NCBI RefSeq assembly: GCF_027579695.1
Contig: NC_083587.1
Coordinates: 38,671,732-38,735,731, forward strand
Reading direction: 5' to 3'
Source of the DNA: Neoarius graeffei
Taxonomy: Eukaryota > Chordata > Actinopteri > Siluriformes > Ariidae
DNA: 64,000 nt
Shown: in pieces, positions 1 to 11,248 of the stretch
Layout: the number at the start of each line of letters is the position of its first letter
Numbering within the stretch: position 1 is the first letter of the stretch
Translations under genes and position numbers: made by a program
The notes under the pieces: model-generated
The model's database searches: none
What the model was told of the DNA's origin: nothing
Seen by the model: only the letters and a program-made list of their open reading frames with translations

Positions 1-1375
1 CTCCCAGTTCCGAGTTTTTGCCTCCGCAACTGCCCGAGCTGCAGCACGCCTGGCCTGCCGATACCTGTCGGCTGCCTCAGGAGTCCCGGAGGTCAACATG
101 GCCCGATAGGACTCCTTCTTCAGCTTGACGGCATCCCTTACTTCCGGTGTCCACCACCGGGTTCGGGGATTGCCGCCACGACAGGCACCGGAGACCTTGC
201 GGCCACAGCTCCGAACAGCTGCGTCCACAATGGAGTTAGAGAACATGGTCCACTCAGACTCAATGTCCCCCGCCTCCCTCGGAAGCTGGGAAAAGCTCTC
301 CCGGAGGTGGGAGTTAAAGACCTCCCCAACAGAGTGCTCGGCCAGACGTTCCCAGCAGACCCTCACCATACGTTTGGGCCTGCCAGGTCTGTCCAGCTTC
401 CTCCTCCGCCAGCGGATCCAACTCACCACCACGTGGTGATCAGTTGACAGCTCAGCCCCTCTCTTCACCCGAGTGTCCAAGACATAGGGCCGGAGATCAG
501 ATGAAACGACTACAAAGTCGATCATCGACCTCCGACCTAAGGTGTCCTGGTGCCACGTGCACTTATGGACACCCCTATGCTCGAACATGGTGTTCGTTAT
601 GGACAAACCGTGACTAGCACAGAAGTCCAATAACAAAACACCACTCGGGTTCAGATCGGGGAGGCCGTTCCTCCCAACCACGCCCCTCCAGGTGTCACTG
701 TCGTCGCCCACGTGAGCATTGAAGTCCCCCAGTAGCACAATGGAGTCCCCAGTCTGAGCACCCCTCAGTACCTCTCCCAGGGACTCCAAGAAGGCCGGAT
801 ACTCTATACTGCTATTTGGCCCGTAGGCACAAACAACAGCAAGAGCCCTCTCCCCAATCCGAAGGCGCAGAGAGGCGACCCTCTCGTTCACTGGGGTAAA
901 CTCCAACACATGGCGGCTGAGCTGGGGAGCTATAAGCAAGCCCACACCAGCCCGCCGCCGCTCACCACGGGCAACTCCAGAGAAGTGGAAAGTCCAGCCC
1001 CTCTTGAGGAGCTGGGTTCCAGAGCCCAAGCTGTGCGTGGAGGTGAGCCCAACTATCTCTAGCCGGTACCTCTCAACCTCCCGCACAAGCTCAGGCTCTT
1101 TCCCCCCCAGCGAAGTGACATTCCATGTCCCAACAGCCAGCCGCTGTGTCTGGGGATCAGGTCGTCGAGGCCCCTGCCTTCGACTGCCACCCAATCCACA
1201 CTGCACCAAACCCCTACTGCTACCTCTATGGGTGGTGAACCCACAGGAGGTCGGGCCCACGTCACCTCTTCGGGCTGAGCCCGGCCGGGCCCCATGGGCA
1301 AAGGCCCGGCCACCAAGCGCTCGCATACGAGCCCCAACCCCAGGCCTGGCTCCACACTGTAAGCCCGGACTTTGT
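1..1375 (-). mobile_element. LINE (non-LTR retrotransposon) fragment, APE-type endonuclease domain
   Basis: Read on the minus strand from about 1150 down to base 1, the sequence codes for an exonuclease-endonuclease-phosphatase domain of the kind that nicks target DNA for LINE insertion. Visible motifs in order are [35 protein letters not shown] (catalytic Asp/Asn/His block near 705-740), [13 protein letters not shown] and [11 protein letters not shown], followed by a linker rich in Arg. The frame stays open to the window edge, so the reverse transcriptase probably lies further left. GC content is much higher than in the DNA to the right, and the drop near 1375 marks the 5' end of this copy. 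The LINE clade is not certain. The plus-strand ORF at 1004-1381 is a shadow. Confidence 0.85.
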
Positions 1376-2149
1376 ATTTAATTAAATGTTCTAATTACAA
1401 TGTACGTAAAAATTAAAGTTTGATTGCATTACTAAAAAATATTAAGTATATTCTACTAATTTGTACACATAGTCAAAAGTGTTAATAAGTTTAAGTTGAA
1501 TGGCCTTAAAATTCTAAGTTTTAGTCATGACCACGCCTCTTTTTTAATCTGCGCAGAGTTGTGAAGCCGCCATTTTAACTTTCACAGATCAGCAGCGGTT
1601 ACGTGAGGTTTGGTAAAATTCAGAGTGAGCTTCAGCCAACGTTTCTTCTCTGAACTTAGTATTTTGGATCCTGACTGTCGGTGGGAATGTTTGTTTTAAC
1701 TTTAAGAGCAGTGGAAATCGCGTGTTTTACAGTTTGATAGTTACAGGTGGTATTTTACCAATTTCACGTCATTTTCATCTGTTGGCTAAGTTGCTTTTGT
1801 CACTGTGGAGAGCTCTCTGGATTTGGAATGAGACACTTTTTTTTTGAAAACTTTTCGGATAATGTAAGTATACAGCGTCCCGCTGGCAGTACGGGGAATG
1901 TTAAGGGGCTACGTATTAATGTTAGCACATATCTGGTTAAAGAAAAAACATGTTTCATGTTTCAATGTTTATTGTGCACTTCTTGTTAATAAAATACAAA
2001 TGCAATGGAAAAACTTTATACACTGTCATTTGTTTTATTGCTTTAACAGGTAAATCGAATTCTTGTTAAGTTAAAATGTAAAGTATAATCACTAAAGATG
2101 AATTCTAGGAAAGTTTAAATATTAAGTTCAATCAAATAAACATATTTCA
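1376..2149. other. AT-rich stretch without a recognisable gene
   Basis: No coding signal or known repeat is recognised. An 80-codon plus-strand ORF (1747-1989) has no motif and ordinary AT-rich composition, so it is not called as a gene. Confidence 0.5.
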
Positions 2150-2368
2150 GTTTAATGTACTATAAATTTCAAGGCAACCAGTTTCCCAACACTGTTTGAG
2201 TAAATACAACTTATCAGGCTTTTAAGTACAAAAAACTTAAAATGGTTAGTTCATGCTGCATGGTAAAGCAATTTACATTTACAAGACATCTGAAGTTTAA
2301 TGTACTATAAATTTCAAGGCAACCAGTTTCCAAACACTGTTTGAGTAAACTCAACTTATCAGGGTTTA
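2150..2368. repeat. Duplicated ~75 bp segment ending in a CACTG-type terminus
   Basis: Two near-identical direct copies (about 2150-2222 and 2293-2368) share TTTCAAGGCAACCAGTTTCC and TTGAGTAAA. The second ends in GGGTTTACAGTG, the same terminus as the MITE ending at 39630. This is probably the right end of an EnSpm-like MITE. Its left end was not found. Confidence 0.5.
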
Positions 2369-2435
2369 CAGTGCAGGGTGGGGCCCGGCTGCGTCCTACC
2401 GGGCGACGTCACGGTCCTGGATTTTTCTCCATAGG

Positions 2436-3165
2436 GGGTTAACCTCTTTTGTACACATTTTAAACATCTGTGCTTTTTTAAAACCTCTTTTGTACACATT
2501 TTAAACATCTGTGCTTTTTAAAACCTCTTTTTTTACACATTTTAAATACCCGTGCTTTTTAAAATCTCTTTTTTTTACACATTTTAAACATCTGTGCTTT
2601 TTAAAACCTCTTTTGTACACATTTTAGACATCTGTGCTTTCTAAAACCTCTTTTGTACACATTTTAAACATTGTGCTTTTTTTAAAACCTCTTTTTTACA
2701 CATTTTAAACATCTGTGCTTTTTAAAACCTCTTTTGTACACATTTTAAACATCTGTGCTTTTTAAACCTCTTTTTTTACACATTTTAAACATCTGTGCTT
2801 TTTAAAAACCTCTTTTGTACACATTTTAAACATCTGTGCTTTTTTTAAAACATCTTGTTTTACACATTTTAAACATCAGTGCTTTTTTAAAACCTCTTTT
2901 GTACACATTTTAAACATCTGTGCTTTTTTAAAACTTTTTTTTACACATTTTAGACATCTGTGCTTTCTAAAACCTCTTTTGTACACATTTTAAACATCTG
3001 TGCTTTTTTAAAACCTCTTTTTTACACATTTTAAACATCTGTGCTTTTTAAAACATCTTTTTTGTACACATTTTAAACGTGCTTTTTTAAAACCTCTTTT
3101 TTTACACATTTTAAACATCTGTGCTTTTTTTTAACATCTTGTTTTACACATTTTAAACATCTCAT
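2436..3165. repeat. Minisatellite, ~41 bp unit, about 18 copies
   Basis: The unit reads approximately CTCTTTTGTACACATTTTAA followed by ACATCTGTGCTTTTTTAAAAC. Copies differ mainly in the lengths of T and A runs and in an occasional GTACAC/TTACAC change. The array is AT-rich, continuous and has no unique spacers, so it is a tandem repeat and not a CRISPR. Confidence 0.95.
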
Positions 3166-3290
3166 AGCATCATTAACTAGCACCTCTTGGCAGACAACAC
3201 ACTGTGGCAGTGGAGCATCTTTAGATCCAGTCCATGAAAATCCAAACTTTAAATAATCGTGGTCATACTTCCTTCTTTTTTTGCTTGGCC
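3165..3290 (-). pseudogene. hAT transposase BED-finger fragment (ZBED5/FAM200-like)
   Basis: The minus strand codes for KYDHDYLKFGFSWTG followed by PLPQCVVCQEVL, the N-terminal BED zinc-finger signature of ZBED5/FAM200-type hAT transposases. Only this short piece is present. The upstream side abuts the minisatellite, so the rest is lost. Near 3465 the plus strand has CACTTTGAAAAGCCCTG, which resembles a hAT end. Confidence 0.7.
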
Positions 3291-3613
3291 CAGACTCTGT
3301 CTCCTCACCTCACTGTAGCTTTAGGTACTAAAAATCGATCCATTTTGTATCTGGCAAAGGCTAGCTGAAGTTCGCTAAATGTCCGCAATAGTAACTTATT
3401 CTGGTTTATTTTTCCTCACGTTGCGCCCCCCCTGAAGAACTCTGGCGCCCCCTAGGGGAGGTGCGCCCCACACTTTGAAAAGCCCTGGGCTACAGTATAA
3501 ACAGTATGTGCAGTCAAGAGCAGTTATAAAGAGGTGGGAATAAATAATTGGCATTAATACATAAGGGCAATATACAGATGTGCTATATTAATATACAGAG
3601 GGTCAATATACTT

Positions 3614-3760
3614 CACTGTAAAAAAAAATCTGTTGTTTTTACAAAAAAAAACCTGGCAGCTGTGGTTGCCAGAATAATTCAGTATAAAATACAGTGAACA
3701 TGTAAACAGTTTTACTGACCAAACAGTAATTACAACAGTGTTAAACTGTAAAATAAACAG
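3614..3760. repeat. CACTG-type inverted terminus (EnSpm-like), left end
   Basis: CACTGTAAAAAAAAATCTG is followed by CTGGCAGCTGTGGTTGCCA. The same order, inverted, forms the right end of the MITE at 33266-33977. This is the likely left end of the large EnSpm-like element whose genes lie at 6057-17274. Confidence 0.65.
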
Positions 3761-6056
3761 ATTGTCCCATAATTTTGTACAAATTTTAAGTGTGATTTAA
3801 AAAGGGTTTTTTTGGTAATAAAACAGTTTTACTAAGTAAATTTAACAAACTTTTTCTGATGAATTATCCTAATACTGCTGTTATTTTACACTTTCTTCCA
3901 GTAAGATTTACAAATAGTTTGTTTGTTGTCCATGAAATTTCATTTAGTCTTACTGAAGAAATACTTTTGAATAACAGATTAAAACTGTTAAAATGCCAGT
4001 ATAAATTTATTAATATTTTCTGTAAAACTGAATTTTAATTTGCTTTAAATGTTTTTCTTTTTAGTAATAATTATATTTTCAAATAATATCTATAAACATT
4101 AAATTTCCACAAACATTTACCACTTAAATGCAACTTTAAAACACAAGGAAGCCACATATAAAGAGTATCTATAATAATAAAAAAAAACTTACACTTGCAT
4201 GCCTTTGAAAAACTTTTCAATGTGGTGTTCATTTGTCATTTCTGAACATAAAACATGAAGCAAATACACCTGCTAAACAGATGTAAATTTTTTTTCAACC
4301 ATTTTGACTTTATCAGAAACAGTAAGATGAGAAACAACTTTCAAACCTATTTAGACATTTTTTGGCAATTTTTAAATCACACTACAATCAACTTCTATTT
4401 TGGGTGTACATTTACAAAAACATTCAGCTCCAGTATTATTAAACACTGCCTTGATTTATCAGATGTGATTAAACAAAATATCTTTTTTTTTCTTCTGTCA
4501 TAATATTCCAATCAATCTCTGAATTTAACATTTTTACTGTCACCCTCTAAATAAGGTGTGGGTTTCGACGACAGTCAATTTCTTAAGACTAAATTAATAA
4601 TTAGTGTGCAGTGCCTACAGTATTTATGCATATATGCATGCATGTGCCCAATAGCTGTACAAGGCGTTTGCTGAACCAAGGAGACCAATGTTATGTTCGA
4701 GCTATTGGAAAAATTCTCTGCCCTATATGCCCCTACTTTATTCAGATGATAGAAGTCAAGATGGTAAGTCACAGAAACATTTTTGCTACATCTTGATTAA
4801 AGAAAGAAACAAAAAAAAAAACAGGTAAAATGTCTATTTATGTCATATTCTATAAGACTATTCAATGATCGTTACTGTATTTTGCCAAGACAAATCTGAA
4901 TTTGGGGAGCAGCTTCCTATCATCTGTAAGGTGATAACTACATCAACATTTGCTTCACGAAGCAATAAACTTTAGATTCAAGCTATAAAAGTAAAAGAAT
5001 GACAAGTCACATTTAACTCTGTGTGACCCTTCACTAGCAGACAACGGTTTAGAAATAAGACACACAGGAACCCAAACAGTGCTGAGAAAGTACAACTTCT
5101 TTATTAAAAAATAGGTTTAAAAGTATAAAATTTTAATCTTTAATATTCTCTTTTTATTATAAAAGCAACACCAATAATTTGGTTGGTCAACACAAAACAC
5201 ATGCAACTTGGCTTAGAGTACAGGGATAAAGAAAATCACAAAGAAGGGTAGTATAGAGCAGCTGCATATGCCAAGGCTAGATGGGCACTCAGTAAAATTC
5301 CTAACCAAGGAAACCGGCACGATCCAAGAAAACAACAAAATAATAAAAACATAAAACAAATAAAAGCAAAACAGTGACTATTAACGTTCTGCCACCACTG
5401 TACACCGTCCTAAAACACACATTGATACAATGAATACAAAAGAATGTGTCCTGAATGTGCTAAATGTTAAGTTTTTTTCTTAAGGCTCGTGGCCTACCTG
5501 CGCTATGGTGGCGTCGTGCCAATTAGCTTACTCCAGCTCCCGGCCCAACTTCCCCGCTGGTACGGCTTGCATCTACAACGCAGTTCAATTTTGGCAAGGT
5601 TTACTGCCTAACACAAACAATGTCGTACTGACACAGCATCAATGTGCGTGAAGGTGTGTGTGTGTGGTGTGCGTGTGCATACCTGACCACACAAACCACC
5701 GAGGGCACACCGCATACGTCTTATTGGCTTCTCTCGGATACCAGCTATACCTAAACAATTACGGTCATCAGTCCCGCATTCACCAACTCAGATCTTACAA
5801 AACCCTTAATCAAATTACATAGCCTACTCACCAACAACCATGCACGTTGAAGGCTAGTAATTTCGCCTCACTGTTGGAGTGATATTTCAAAGCTTCAAAA
5901 GTTTCACTCGTAGTGTAACTGCAGACTTCTAGACCTCACCAGCCAACTTGACGATGGTGCCCTGGCGAATGCTACAATTCATGTACTGCAAACCGCTAAT
6001 GAGACCAAACGATACTTTGGGACCCAACGTGAGATTTCAAAGGCTCTCTATGAGCG
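3761..6056. other. AT-rich non-coding stretch
   Basis: Several short ORFs occur but none shows a motif. Repeated ACAGTTTTAC/TGTAAAAC-like words near 3700-4050 look like subterminal repeats of the CACTG-type element. From 5100 to 5900 nothing is recognised. Confidence 0.5.
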
Positions 6057-7993
6057 TCAAAGTAAAAGTCTCCCACTTACAGCTACTCCATTCTGCCGGT
6101 TACATCTGTAAAAGTAAATACATCCTTTTCTTCTACAATAATTGTTTTGGGTTTTTTTGGTAAATCTCATACCTCTGCAGAAACTCCAGTGTGGACGCAA
6201 GACCCGATGGGTAATGAATGTTGAAGCAATAATAGCTCCCAAACATCATGCAAAGGGCAGAAATGAAGCAGGAGATCTTGTTGTGTCCAATCTGTTGATC
6301 CACACTCAGCATGAACCGTCTAGCATGGAAGCAGAATTGCCCTAAAGAGAAAGAAGAATACATTTAGACTCCTGATACAACAAAACAATGACATTTATAT
6401 GAAAGATAACAAATTAAAGAAAAAGTACAAAGAAAAAACATGACATAGTAAGAGGATAAGCCAATAAAAAAAAGAGAAAAACAATATAGAGAAAATCAAA
6501 GAACACAAATACAAGTACAGAGGAAAATATAAGAACCAGGAAATCGCTAGAAAAAACATGCAAGATGGAAAAAAGGTAAAGAAAGGGGACAAGACAACAG
6601 GAGAAAGAAACTGAAAATTTTTTAAACTCACCACACACGATGATGGTGGGAGTCAAGGAGACATTATCCATCTGTACTTCTTCAGCTAGGCATGTGTCCT
6701 CCACACAGAAGAACATTGCTTCCTCCTTTTCATTGAAGTAGCACCGTCTCTTTAACATCTTCAGAGTAACCGTCCAGCTCTCCCCTTACCATCTTCAACT
6801 TTGCTTGAGCCTGGAAAACCCTTTTGTTTTTGTTCACACAGTGTTCATGTAGTTCAGCAGTCTTTTCCCCTTCATATCCATGTTCCGCATGAAGGTTTCC
6901 TTCAGTCCAAGTCCAGTGAGTTCCTTATAGTGTACAGCCATCCCAATGTCTTGAAATAAAAGTGGCCACTCTTCCAAGACATCTCGAATGCTTTTCCCCT
7001 GGTTAACATCTTTGTGCTGTGTGTAGAAAGTTGCCCTCGTTAATCATTTCATCTTCTCAGGATTTGCCTCCTTCTGCCAACACATCATCTTGAGCTTGTC
7101 CTCCTTCTGCTGCTGACTTTCTGCAGTTTCTCCTAGTGGCAGGCATTTTGCATCCCAGCTGATACACCCATAGGTGTCCTGAATTGCAGCTCTCTGTTCT
7201 GGAGGAATTTCATCTGTGTCAGAGTTTTCAAAGCAGCACTTTTGCTTTCTTATTTTTGGAATTGTAGATCACTTCACATTCTCAATTCGATATTGCAGTT
7301 GTTTGATTAGTGAGTGATAGCCAGGGCCAATTACATCTTGTAGAGATTTTGGATATTTTGCCACCATCTTCTTTGCAACTTCTGTAGAACTCCTTTTACC
7401 TAAGCAAGAACTTTTTCGCATCATTTCAGACACCACAATCCTGACCATCTCCCTCCTAATCTTTGGACTTGGCCGTTTTCCTCTCTCTAATGACTGCATC
7501 AGTTCCTCTGAGAACTTTTCCCATGGTATCTCAAAGGTATCCACCCAGTCTGCTTCAGATGTCTGGTTGCTGCTGGAGGAGTTTGATGACACACTTAGCG
7601 GGGACAAAGACTGCAGTGACGCAGGAGTATCTGGCGAAGTATTACTTGAGGACCTGCTGGTTTCAGGAGTCTGGCCTTCAAAAGCACACAAAAAACAAAC
7701 ACATACAAGTTATCAGAACTGAATATCATAATGTTTGCAACTGATCATTTCAATGTTGCTTTTGACACTGAGTGTTTCTAGTAATACATTTCACTTACAT
7801 CTGAATTTCCAAGCAGCAAGTGCTTTTCTGGTCTTAATGCTGACAGCAAGTCTTCCTCAACAATGAACTGGAAGTCATCATATGTTTCCACTCCAATCGA
7901 CTGTAATGTCTCCTCAAGAATGTCTTTTGAAGCCTCTGGAAGGTCAGGCAACATCTCATTGATGGCACTGCGTAGAAATGTTTGCTCAGCCAT
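6057..7993 (-). pseudogene. SAMD3-like accessory gene of an EnSpm-like transposon
   Basis: Minus-strand pieces form one spliced, damaged gene. Exon A (7993 to ~7797) starts MAEQTFLRSAINEMLPDLPE, a SAM-like domain. Exon B (7691 to ~6633) carries the conserved EIPWEKFSEELMQSLERGKR and STEVAKKMVAKYP blocks, then EEIPPEQRAA-like and VHYKELTGLGLKETF segments and CLAEEVQMDNVSLTPTIIVC. Exon C (6341-6173, AG/GT borders) reads RFMLSVDQQI to NIHYPSGLASTLEFLQR. Exon D (6105-6057) ends the frame. Such proteins are annotated in fish as 'sterile alpha motif domain-containing protein 3-like' and occur in many copies. Stops within exon B (for example after NPEKMK) and a one-base shift in exon A show it is dead. 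It lies just downstream of the transposase on the same strand. Confidence 0.75.
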
Positions 7994-8257
7994 TTCTGGA
8001 ATAAAATCAGTTAGACAAGTTTTTTTGTGTGAAAAGAAGATAACTAATTTAACACACAGTCAACTATGTACAGATTAAAGAGACTTATATTTAGTGTCAA
8101 AGATAATATCATGCCTGATTCACACTTTTTATTTATGTACATCCTTAAGTTTTTAATCAAACTTTTCTCTCCCTGTTTTTTTTTTGTTTGTTTACATCCA
8201 CATATCACACATATTTGTTTTAAGTGGGATTTCCATCATGGTATACAAAGACATTTT

Positions 8258-10302
8258 CTATTTTGAAAACACACTGTGTTTCAGAGGAATAACTTGTTGT
8301 CCATTTACCTGATAAGAGGTCAAAGGGTAAAAGTCGACCAAGTCATTTATGTTAAGACACAAAGTGCTTGAAGTCTGTTTTGTCACTGAATACAGATTGT
8401 ATTCAGAATGATAGACAGCTGTTTGTAGATCCATAACAAAATACACAGCAGTTTCATTTTGAATCAGAATTAAAACCAGTTCTCCAAACTCCATATACTC
8501 CTCATATTTTGATATCAGGAAACGCCCCTTTTTATACAATGTTCCCTTATATTGTGTATCTGTGGAAACACTTGTGTCTTTTTCTGAAAATCCCAGGTCT
8601 TTTACTGCATGTTTTATTACATCACTGTAGAGGCTGAAGTAAAAAAATACAACTGTCCTTGACCAGCAGCAGCTGATTGCATCTCGGGCCAGCTGAGATG
8701 TATGCCTGAAACATCTGATGTCTTTCTGATAGTGTTAGGCATATGTTTTTGAAGTTTTTTAAATGCCTTGCACATCTTTTAAAGTAGCCATGTTTACTTT
8801 CAAAACACATTGTCCACAACCTAATCAAAGGTCCAAATTTCAAAATTAGGGCTGGATAGTGCCGCAAGAAATGATGTTTTGGTTTAAGTGAAGTTTCAGG
8901 AAATAAAGATTTTCTTGATTCCAAATATTCTTGGATTATTATTTCAAGATAGGCAACCTGTGGCAAAGAAATGTTTTTGTGCACAAATCAAATCAACAAT
9001 GTCTTTGAGTTGGAGAGTTGTCTGCCAAACATCATCTTGTGGATTCTGTATCTTGTCACCAATGATCACAGGCAACAATCTCAACAAGTTCCAGTTTTGA
9101 ACAGCTTGACCTGAAAGCCTGATTGCCTCAGAGTTGACAGAGCATGGCTTTGTGAGAGCATCTGATCCTTTGTACTTGAATTGCTTGATTCGCCGGTTCA
9201 ACAGGGAATAAGTAAACCATTTCTTTGTTTTTACAAAATATTTCAAGTACAGTGCAACATCATAGGATAAGACACCCTCAAATAAGTCATGGCCTAAGCA
9301 AGGTGGAAGGCCAGGTTGGCAAACATGAAAAGACTTTAGTGAGTTGAAGTCAGAGTTTACCTTGACACCTTTGACATCTTGATTGCTTCCAGTCTGTAGA
9401 TGACGGACAGCCGAGTTGTAAGCTTCAGGGGTTCGCTGTGGACCACAAGCATTTGGATCACTTTGAAAGTCTTTTCTAGTGATTTCACAGTACCTACAAA
9501 AGTACTGAGAGGTACTAAAGTTTTCAGTGAACCCACCAATGCTGTGTGATCCTAAATTGTCACCAGCAATACAGAACAGTGCCCCTTTGATAGTTTCTTC
9601 ACCTGCAATAATGCCATGTTCCTCTAAATCTCTTAAATGCATCAGAAGTTCAGAGAAAACCTTAGCAGTTTCAAACTGTTTTAAATCATTCTCTGGACAC
9701 AATGAAACAAGAGACATGTGATCAGTGCTTGACCGCACATGAGCAGGTAAGTTAGCCACAGATAAATAAACGGCAACAACTTTGTGTTTCTTCTTGGCTG
9801 AACCAAGGGGGTTAACAATTTCAAAGGCATCTTGGTACAGAATAAGCTTCAGGCACCCGGGATTTTCAATGAAGAACTGGTTGTACTTAAAGTTTTGTCC
9901 ATCACTTATATCACAGAAAACATCCAAGTGTGTTTCATTGGACTGTTGTAACACTGAATTCTTCCATAATTCTGATTCTAAAAGTGAACTTAGTGTCTGT
10001 TTAATGGGTATGTAGTAAGAAAATCTCTGAGTCATGTTTTCATCATTTCCTAAAGATATTTGTTTTGGTTCTGTGTATTTGAACATTTTTTTTTTGAAAG
10101 TCTGAGTTCTTGAATATGTTGTTCTCAGTGGTCCCCGATGACAAACAGAAAATAAATCTGAATCTCTTACACAAATCACAGGCTTTAGCAATAGCATCAT
10201 CTGCTAGACACGTCATCTTTTAAAAGTGACTTCAGTTTACTCAAGGTGTAATCCATTCCCAGCTCATGCATGTTTTGCATCTCTTCAACAATGGTCTGTA
10301 TC
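8258..10302 (-). pseudogene. tnp2/EnSpm-like transposase, main part
   Basis: The largest frame (10200-8944, 418 codons) begins within the protein: GPLRTTYSRTQTFKKK, SYYIPIKQTLSSLLESELW, FCDISDGQNFKYN, then HKVVAVYLSVANLPAHVRS, GALFCIAGDNLGSHSIGGF, the cysteine pair FCRYCEITR, and GLPPCLGHDLFEGVLSYD. The last resembles the D-P/H-D-L-x-E-G block of Transposase_21/tnp2 enzymes. One frameshift near 8970 moves into 8984-8622 (SLKPKHHFLRHYPALILKFG, FESKHGYFKR), and a C-terminal piece lies at 8539-8258. Frame breaks near 8600, 8970 and 10195 make it a pseudogene. The N-terminal zinc fingers sit 6.4 kb away at 16679-17274 because a hAT was inserted between. Assignment to EnSpm/CACTA is an inference. 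Confidence 0.65.
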
Positions 10303-11248
10303 AGGGCTTTACATTAGCACCCCCCCACCCGCCAAATGCGGGTAAAATTCAGCTTTGGCGGCTAATAACTTTAGTCCCACTAGCCACTTTGGCGGGTGGT
10401 TTATTCTGTGGTATGACATATTTTAATTGTAGTTTTCTCTGAAGGCATCTGATATAATAAACGCATTGCAATGTAATATTACATGCCTACAACTCCCATG
10501 AGCACCTGCATAAACATTCTGACACCATGTTAGAATTGTTTAGAACGTTCGTTAACGTCTCAGATAAAATCAATGATACGGTAACCTGCAGTTAGTGAAT
10601 GAAGCAACAACATAGCTGATGACTGACAAGCGCACTATGTGGTGGCATATAGCTGGAGTTTCAAACCCTGCTGCTCAGGAAAAAAGGGGCAGAGATGAGC
10701 AGGGCCGGAGCAGCATTTTAAAATCACCGAGGTCCATTATGCGCAAAGCGCACGTCGAAAAATGTTCGACATATTTAAATGAGGGGATGAATTACATGCC
10801 ACACAAGAGATCTATTCCTGAAATCACTTTTAATGGTGTTTGAACTGAATATCATTACTTTTGAAAAAAAAAATCATGTATGTGGCAAGAGTAAGAATAA
10901 TTTAAGCTTGTTTAATGGTTTGATCTGGCCCAAGCAATGAGGACAAAAGATACCCTAACCATGTAGCCTATGTCAGTGGTTTTCAAAGTGGGGGCAGCCA
11001 GGGGGTGCTAGGGGAGCCTCAGAAAGTTGGAGGGATAACAAAAAAAAATTGCGAAAAAAATATTTTTTAAATAATTATTAAATATATTGTAATTAGTTTT
11101 TTGATCATTATTATAAAATATAATTAATAATAATACATCATATCGAAACGTTGTTTGCCATGCTCATCTCTCCGATTGCCTGTGACGTTGCGGTTTGCGC
11201 CATTTATCAAGCTGCTTTGCTCCTCAAACTAGCGTATTGCTAGCGCAA

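Noticed and set aside
1004..1381. 125-codon plus-strand ORF, and 98-codon minus ORF 1059-1355
   Set aside because: Both are out of frame with the endonuclease-coding frame of the LINE and only reflect GC-rich sequence.
4255..4503. 82-codon ORF and similar ORFs in AT-rich DNA (1747-1989, 6395-6634, 16336-16545)
   Set aside because: Phe/Ile/Asn/Lys-rich chance ORFs without motifs.
6057..7993. SAMD3-like gene as a functional host gene
   Set aside because: In-frame stops, a frameshift and its position inside a transposon argue for a dead element gene.
10619..10843. 74-codon ORF starting MTDKRTMWWHIAGVSNPAAQ
   Set aside because: It lies in the left arm of the outer hAT. No domain is recognised, so it is kept only as part of that element.
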